Source: Hephaestia caeni
GTDB lineage: Bacteria; Pseudomonadota; Alphaproteobacteria; Sphingomonadales; Sphingomonadaceae
Assembly: GCF_003550065.1 (NCBI RefSeq)
Contig: NZ_QXDC01000002.1
Span: forward strand, 787,306 to 851,305
Reading direction: 5' to 3'
Length of the DNA: 64,000 bases
The notes beneath the pieces were generated by a model. The model ran no database searches and was not told the DNA's origin. It saw only the letters and a list, made by a program, of their open reading frames with translations. This document shows, one piece after another, positions 60,138 to 64,000 of this stretch (positions are counted from its first letter, which is position 1; every line of letters begins with the position of its first letter). Position numbers and translations under genes: made by a program.

Positions 60138-60263
60138 ATCCAGGATGGCCCACGTGTTCCGAACGGCGCGGCTCGTCCCGTCCGCGACACGCTTCGCGTC
60201 GATGGAACCGCTACCGTCATAGTTGGGCGACTTCCGCGCGGTAAGCGGTGGCAGGAGATCGCG

Positions 60264-60572
60264 ATGACCCGGATTCTCATATTTGCGCTATGCGCGGCCA
60301 TGTTCGCCTTGCCCACCACCGCCCAGGACATTGCTCCGGTGATCAGTCCGGGCCAAGCGGCGGAAGGGATTTTCTATCGATCAAGGATCGAGGCGGAGGC
60401 GAAGCGCGCAGCGGAGCGGCAGGCATCCCGAGAGGAAGCCTCCCCGGCGCCGGGAACGCCGGCGTTCCAGCGCAAGGTATGCGCGGACCGGCCGACCTAT
60501 CGGCGCCAGCATGGCGCCGATCATCCCAAGGTGCGCCAGCTCGAGGCGCTGTGCGCGAAGGCGGGCTACTAG
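60264..60572 (+). CDS. Small exported protein, 102 aa
   Basis: The product has a clear Sec signal peptide (ILIFALCAAMFALPTTAQ, cleavage near residue 21), a Glu/Ala/Arg-rich helix and a C-terminal two-Cys part (KVCADRPTYRRQHGADHPKV and LEALCAKAGY) that may form a disulfide in the periplasm. A strong AGGAGATCGCG site precedes the ATG. No family is recognised. Confidence 0.68.
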   Translation: MTRILIFALCAAMFALPTTAQDIAPVISPGQAAEGIFYRSRIEAEAKRAAERQASREEASPAPGTPAFQRKVCADRPTYRRQHGADHPKVRQLEALCAKAGY

Positions 60573-60579
60573 GTCGCGT

Positions 60580-61152
60580 AGCCAACACAACAACGAGGTG
60601 CAGGCCCGGTCCGCGCGGCGCCCATGTGGACCCTCGCGGATCGGGACCGCCGCCAATTTTCACCCCCTCGCCGCGTCCCGGCGCCACCGCGAAGTCCATC
60701 CGCGTGATCGAGCGTAGCATGGCGTCGTGGTCGGTGATGCGGTCGCAGATGATGTGGATCACCTCCTTCTGGAGCCGGCCGCGCATGGCGATCATGGAAG
60801 CCGACATGACCTGCCGGCGATAGATCTCGAACCTGTCGGGCCAGAGAATGCCATTGGCGATGCCCGTTTCGTCCTCGATGGTCACGAACAGCACGCCTTT
60901 GGCCGAGCCGGGCCGCTGGCGCACGAGGATGACGCCGGCGACCTCGACATTGCGGCCATCGCGGATGATGGGAAGATCGGCGCAGCGCACCATCTTCATG
61001 GCGTCGAGCTGGCTCCGTAGGAAGCTTACGGGCTGGCCGCGCAGCGATAGCTGGGTCATGCGATAATCCTCGACCACCTCGCGGCCGTCCGCGGCGATAA
61101 CGATCGAGCCGCTCGCGTTGCACTGCGAAGCGGCAATAATCTGCTTTCTCAT
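60580..61152 (-). pseudogene. dnaE2: 3' fragment of an error-prone DNA polymerase gene (dnaE2)
   Basis: The reading frame contains the C-terminal OB-region pattern of DnaE2: VVEDYRMTQLSLRGQPVSFL, VEVAGVILVRQRPGSAKGVL, FVTIEDETGIANGILWPDRF, VIHIICDRITDHDAMLRS and MDFAVAPGRGEGVK. DnaE2 is over 1,000 residues, but only about 150-190 remain here; the PHP, polymerase and HhH parts are absent, and the 3' end runs into unrelated sequence. It therefore cannot make a polymerase. The first residues (MRKQIIAASQ) do not look like DnaE2 and mark a junction. Confidence 0.82.
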
Positions 61153-61157
61153 CGAGT

Positions 61158-61228
61158 GGCAAAAAATGCCCAAAACCGCCCTTCCCGCTTCATTTTGTCA
61201 CTTACCATAATGGGATGTTATGGTAAGT
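61158..61228. promoter_or_regulatory. ACTTACCATAA palindrome in a divergent promoter region
   Basis: ACTTACCATAA (61200-61210) and TTATGGTAAGT (61218-61228) are perfect 11-base arms with a 7-base spacer, followed by ATAGGG. The element is repeated in diverged and split form at 58585-58634 and 58874-58885. It lies between the dnaE2 fragment and the 61253 gene and probably binds a dimeric regulator. Confidence 0.68.
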
Positions 61229-61252
61229 ATAGGGAAGAAGAGGGGGGTGAAC

Positions 61253-61786
61253 ATGACACGATCCTTTAGAGCATTCCGTCTGTGGTGCGGACCGCGCTTG
61301 CGGCGCCTTGGCGCGCAGGCGCTGGTCGCGCTGGGCTATACCATGAGCATGTGGGCGTTGATCGCGATCCCGATCACGCTGTTCGTGATCCTTACGCAGA
61401 CCACCGGCGCTAACGTCGACGGCGCGCTTGTCCTGACGCCCGTGGGCCGGTGGCTGCTCTATGTCTTGGCGGGTGCGACCTTCCTGGGATCGATCGCGGT
61501 GGGTGGCATTGCCAAGGTCATCCTGCGATCGCGTCATCTCGCAGGGCCGTGGCTCTTTCTGATCGGTCTGGGGCTGCTGTTCGGACTGGCCGACATGTTC
61601 GACAAGATTCGCATTGTGGTCAGCAGCCTCCATGCCGGGCCGCATGACGACAATGCGCAAGCGGCCGCGTTCTTCACCTTCTGGCTTCTGATGGTCGGCT
61701 ATGCGGCAAAGGCGGTCTGGGACGAAGCACGCGATCGTTTCTGCGCTGCTGTCCAGGCGCGCATCCCCAAAATCCATGATGTCTGA
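61253..61786 (+). CDS. Hypothetical membrane protein, 177 aa
   Basis: The protein has about four membrane segments (roughly residues 30-52, 68-90, 95-112 and 130-150: ALIAIPITLFVILTQ, WLLYVLAGATFLGSIAV, WLFLIGLGLLFGLAD, FFTFWLLMVGYAA). The start is ATG 61253; GGGGGG nearby gives the ribosome site. It lies under the palindromic element. No family is recognised. Confidence 0.68.
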   Translation: MTRSFRAFRLWCGPRLRRLGAQALVALGYTMSMWALIAIPITLFVILTQTTGANVDGALVLTPVGRWLLYVLAGATFLGSIAVGGIAKVILRSRHLAGPWLFLIGLGLLFGLADMFDKIRIVVSSLHAGPHDDNAQAAAFFTFWLLMVGYAAKAVWDEARDRFCAAVQARIPKIHDV

Positions 61787-61870
61787 GCGCCCTTCCCTGC
61801 ACGCGGCACAGATGTGCCGCGCTTTGTGCCGCATGGTCGCAATTCCCAGCGCAGGGCGTCATAGCAAGCG

Positions 61871-63070
61871 ATGACCGAGAAACCCGCCAGCTTGTCCGCC
61901 GCTGAAATCATTGTCGTCAGGACGGATGACACTGCTCTGCCGACACGATCGCGGAAAGCGAACGCCGAAACCGTCGATATGCGGCTGCTGCGCACGATCG
62001 GCGGAATCGTTCCGACCGATCTACCGCCGATCAGTCAGCTCGGTCTCGAGACGACTCTGGCGGCGATGGCCGATGCGTCAAAAGCAGCGATCGCAGCGGA
62101 TCTCGATTGCTGGCGCCAATGGTGCGCCGAGGAAGGCCGGTCACCGCTACCGGCCGATCCAGAGGATATGGTCCGCTATGTGAACGCGCTCGACGCCAAG
62201 GGGAAAAAGCCCGCGACTCTCGCCCGGCGTATCGCGAGCCTCGGTTCGGTCCACCGCATGATGGGGCTAGCCGGAGATGCCCCGCCCACCGACGCGCCAA
62301 TGGTGCGGGCGGCTCTCAAGGCCGTTCGTCGGCGCCGGGGTGCCCTGCAGCGCCAGGCAGCCCCCTTGCGACTGGGCAAGGCGCTAGAGCCATACGCTCC
62401 CAAGGGGTTCACGCTCGCCGCGCTGCTCGAAGCCTGCGGTGGCGACCTGCAGGGATTGCGGGACGCAGCCCTGCTCTCGCTCGGCTATGATGCCGGCCTG
62501 CGGGTAAGCGAACTCACCATGGTGGAAGCCAGGCATATCGATCCGCAGGACGATGGCTCTGCGACGCTGTTCATCCCCTTCTCCAAGACCGACCAGGAGC
62601 AGGAAGGCGCTTGGGCCTGGCTGTCGGCCGAGACCATGCGACGGGTCGGGGCGTGGTTGGAAGCAATCGGCGTCGAGGAAGGCCCGCTGTTCCGCAGGGT
62701 CGGGGTCGACCGGCGGCGCGCGCGAGAAGCGGAACCGGAAACTGCCCTCGCGCGAACGACCTATTCCATCGGAACAGCGCCTCTGACCCGGCAAGGCGTC
62801 AACGGCATCTATCGCCGTGTGGCGCTCGCCGCCTATGACAAGGGACTGGTGAAGCTGCCGGCCGGCAAAATGCACGACGCGATACAAGCCTTGTCTACAC
62901 ACTCATTGCGGGTCGGCCTCACGCAAGATCTGTTTGCTGCCGGCGAGGATGGAGTCGGTATCGCTCAGGCGCTCCGTTGGAGTTCACCTACCACTGCGCT
63001 CCGTTATGGCAGAAAGCTTGCGGTGCGAAGCAATGTCGCGGCGCGGGTCCTTTCACGCCTCCGCGGCTGA
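61871..63070 (+). CDS. Tyrosine recombinase / integrase
   Basis: The 399-residue protein has a helical N-terminal SAM-like core-binding domain (about 60-150) and a catalytic domain with Arg near 211 (DAGLRVSEL), a Lys in FSKTDQ (about 240), H-x-x-R near 344-347 (STHSLRVG), Trp in the second-His position (LRWSSPTTALRY) and the nucleophile Tyr near 379 (ALRYGRKLAV). It is expected to do site-specific recombination and may be the integrase of this element or of a second one. No att sites were identified. Confidence 0.9.
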   Translation: MTEKPASLSAAEIIVVRTDDTALPTRSRKANAETVDMRLLRTIGGIVPTDLPPISQLGLETTLAAMADASKAAIAADLDCWRQWCAEEGRSPLPADPEDMVRYVNALDAKGKKPATLARRIASLGSVHRMMGLAGDAPPTDAPMVRAALKAVRRRRGALQRQAAPLRLGKALEPYAPKGFTLAALLEACGGDLQGLRDAALLSLGYDAGLRVSELTMVEARHIDPQDDGSATLFIPFSKTDQEQEGAWAWLSAETMRRVGAWLEAIGVEEGPLFRRVGVDRRRAREAEPETALARTTYSIGTAPLTRQGVNGIYRRVALAAYDKGLVKLPAGKMHDAIQALSTHSLRVGLTQDLFAAGEDGVGIAQALRWSSPTTALRYGRKLAVRSNVAARVLSRLRG

Positions 63071-63100
63071 GTGTCCTGGCGGCGCGCTTCGTAGTCGGTT

Positions 63101-63280
63101 TCAACTCGGGACGACCATCTGGAGAACAGTGACGTCCTCGAATTCGGGGGAAGTGAGCGTGAGCTGCGGGTCCGTGCCCGCGCCGGCACGCGCGGCGCGT
63201 AACTGCTCCGATCGCGTTCTGGTCTCATCATCTTCGTAGCTTTGCCAGGGGTTATGGCTGTTTGAACAGTTCGACCACAT
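63101..63280 (-). CDS. Possible small protein overlapping the XRE gene
   Basis: A 59-residue reading frame from ATG 63280 overlaps the end of the XRE gene by 29 bases. The C-terminal 40 residues (DETRTRSEQLRAARAGAG and SPEFEDVTVLQMVVPS) look protein-like. No ribosome site is clear and no family is recognised; it may be spurious. Confidence 0.28.
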   Translation of the reverse strand: MWSNCSNSHNPWQSYEDDETRTRSEQLRAARAGAGTDPQLTLTSPEFEDVTVLQMVVPS

Positions 63281-63461
63281 CGACACCAATGGCTTTCGCA
63301 ATCCTGCCAACGACATCGATGCTCGCGGAAACATCCGCACGTTCGATCGCCCCGATGTAGCGGGAACTGAGGCCGGCCCGGTCCGCGAGATCCTCCTGCG
63401 TCAGCTTTTCTTCATGACGTAACCGACGCAGATTCCTCGCCATGATCTCCCGGAGTTCCAT
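63252..63461 (-). CDS. Small XRE-family repressor
   Basis: The 69-residue protein consists of one Cro/CI helix-turn-helix: NLRRLRHEEKLTQEDLADRA then SSRYIGAIERADVSASIDVV and RIAKAIGVDVVELF. It diverges from the 63594 gene with a 132-base gap and may control it. Its gene also converges on the integrase gene. Confidence 0.85.
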   Translation of the reverse strand: MELREIMARNLRRLRHEEKLTQEDLADRAGLSSRYIGAIERADVSASIDVVGRIAKAIGVDVVELFKQP

Positions 63462-63593
63462 GCTGAGACGGGAACCAGCATCGGAACGATCATTCTAGGA
63501 ACTATCGTTCCGAATCGTAGCGGAACATGTTATCCACCAGCAGGGGCAGCGGCCAAATCACGCGGCGTTCCGAAGCGAGTAAGTGGAGACAAT

Positions 63594-64000
63594 ATGGAAA
63601 AGGCTCCTCCTGTGCAGGGCACATTGGCAAGCGACGATGAAGAGAGCCCTGCTTTCTTATATGGCGTAGCTGCTGAGGCAGTGCACGACGCCATACAGCT
63701 CATCAACGGCCTGGATTCGGAGGCAGAGCTGCCCTTGCGTAGTGCCTTCGAAATCTTGGCAAGAGATGCGACCGTAGCGCCTGATGGACCCCCTCGCGCC
63801 GGAACTGTACGGGCGAACGAAACGCTGCGTAGTGTCGCGCTTTCTGCTGCGACTATCGATCACATAGTCGAGCAACGGCTACGACAGGCGGAAGAAGCAT
63901 CTGGTAGAGAACAGATGGACCTCACAAGAGGGCTCCGGTCACTCATGGGTTCGGCCGATCCTGAGCGCTCTCGCGCGGTCATGCTGATGCTGGAAGCACT
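63594..64000 (+). CDS. Hypothetical protein, truncated by the window end
   Basis: An open frame begins at ATG 63594 after AAGTGGAGACAAT (good ribosome site) and has no stop before the window edge (135 residues visible). It is acidic and helical (GVAAEAVHDAIQLINGLDSE and ATIDHIVEQRLRQAEEASG). No family is recognised. Its codon use has more A/T third positions than its neighbours. Confidence 0.6.
   Translation, partial: MEKAPPVQGTLASDDEESPAFLYGVAAEAVHDAIQLINGLDSEAELPLRSAFEILARDATVAPDGPPRAGTVRANETLRSVALSAATIDHIVEQRLRQAEEASGREQMDLTRGLRSLMGSADPERSRAVMLMLEA

Noticed and set aside
1..64000. CRISPR arrays, rRNA genes, complete tRNA genes and insertion sequences
   Set aside because: I saw no regularly spaced repeats, rRNA signatures, full cloverleaf or transposase with terminal repeats. 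The only tRNA-like fold lacks a D arm.

Overview
The window looks like part of an integrated or plasmid-borne mobile element of a sphingomonad (Sphingomonadaceae, Alphaproteobacteria), joined on the right to chromosome-like or cargo genes. The basis is GC-rich coding, many 4-base stop/start overlaps, DUF1419, DUF736, DUF2493 and MucR genes, a TrwB/TrwC-type transfer pair preceded by a ribbon-helix-helix gene, and STN-domain TonB-dependent receptors with FecI/FecR pairs. There are no rRNA genes, no complete tRNA, no CRISPR array and no recognisable insertion sequence.

Region 1 (1-8.9 kb) and region 3 (23.7-33.1 kb) are arrays of small plus-strand genes, mostly unrecognised, typical of sphingomonad plasmid/ICE backbones. 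Recognisable members are a CHC2/Toprim primase-like protein (7561-8493), a HAD-type 5'-nucleotidase-like protein (27805-28338), a Phd/PIN toxin-antitoxin pair (29503-30162), a P-loop ATPase (31104-31646) and a multi-HTH DNA-binding protein (31882-33087). Several genes follow purine-rich G tracts, and one gene family appears in both arrays.

Region 2 (8964-23510, all minus strand) is a full heme-acquisition cluster set between those arrays: ECF sigma factor, FecR-like anti-sigma, HasR-type receptor, HasA-type hemophore, its type I exporter (ABC protein, adaptor, TolC-like channel), a heme oxygenase, a dedicated TonB and a HmuTUV importer. The genes cover signal sensing, hemophore export, outer-membrane uptake, inner-membrane import and heme breakdown. 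Candidate Fur boxes lie upstream of hasI and hasR, and hairpins lie between hasR/hasA and hasA/hasD.

Region 4 (33.1-37.3 kb) is repeat-rich. Two 127-bp direct repeats with one mismatch flank a cassette with DUF736, DUF2493, a 48-residue protein and a possible OB-fold protein. The DUF736 and DUF2493 genes share a leader: a hairpin with a CGGGAA loop followed by an identical 14-base box. Strong hairpins or terminators separate the cassette genes.

Region 5 (37.1-43.4 kb) is the DNA-transfer module: a dyad-rich possible oriT/control region, a ribbon-helix-helix protein, a TraD/TrwB coupling protein, a MobF relaxase-helicase and a translationally coupled small exported nuclease. No mating-pair-formation genes are in the window.

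Region 6 (43.5-49.2 kb) carries MucR, a winged-helix protein behind a perfect 13-bp inverted repeat, an AbiEi/AbiEii pair, and genes for PRC-barrel, DnaQ-like and VOC proteins with a decayed VOC copy. Region 7 (49.2-57.3 kb, minus) is a second sigma/FecR/STN-receptor system linked to PhoD and another secreted metallophosphoesterase, which suggests regulated scavenging of a phosphorylated substrate. Region 8 (57.5-64 kb) holds a lone receiver domain, two XRE regulators, HU, membrane and exported proteins, a tyrosine recombinase, and fragments of a nuclease gene and of dnaE2, which suggest repeated recombination.
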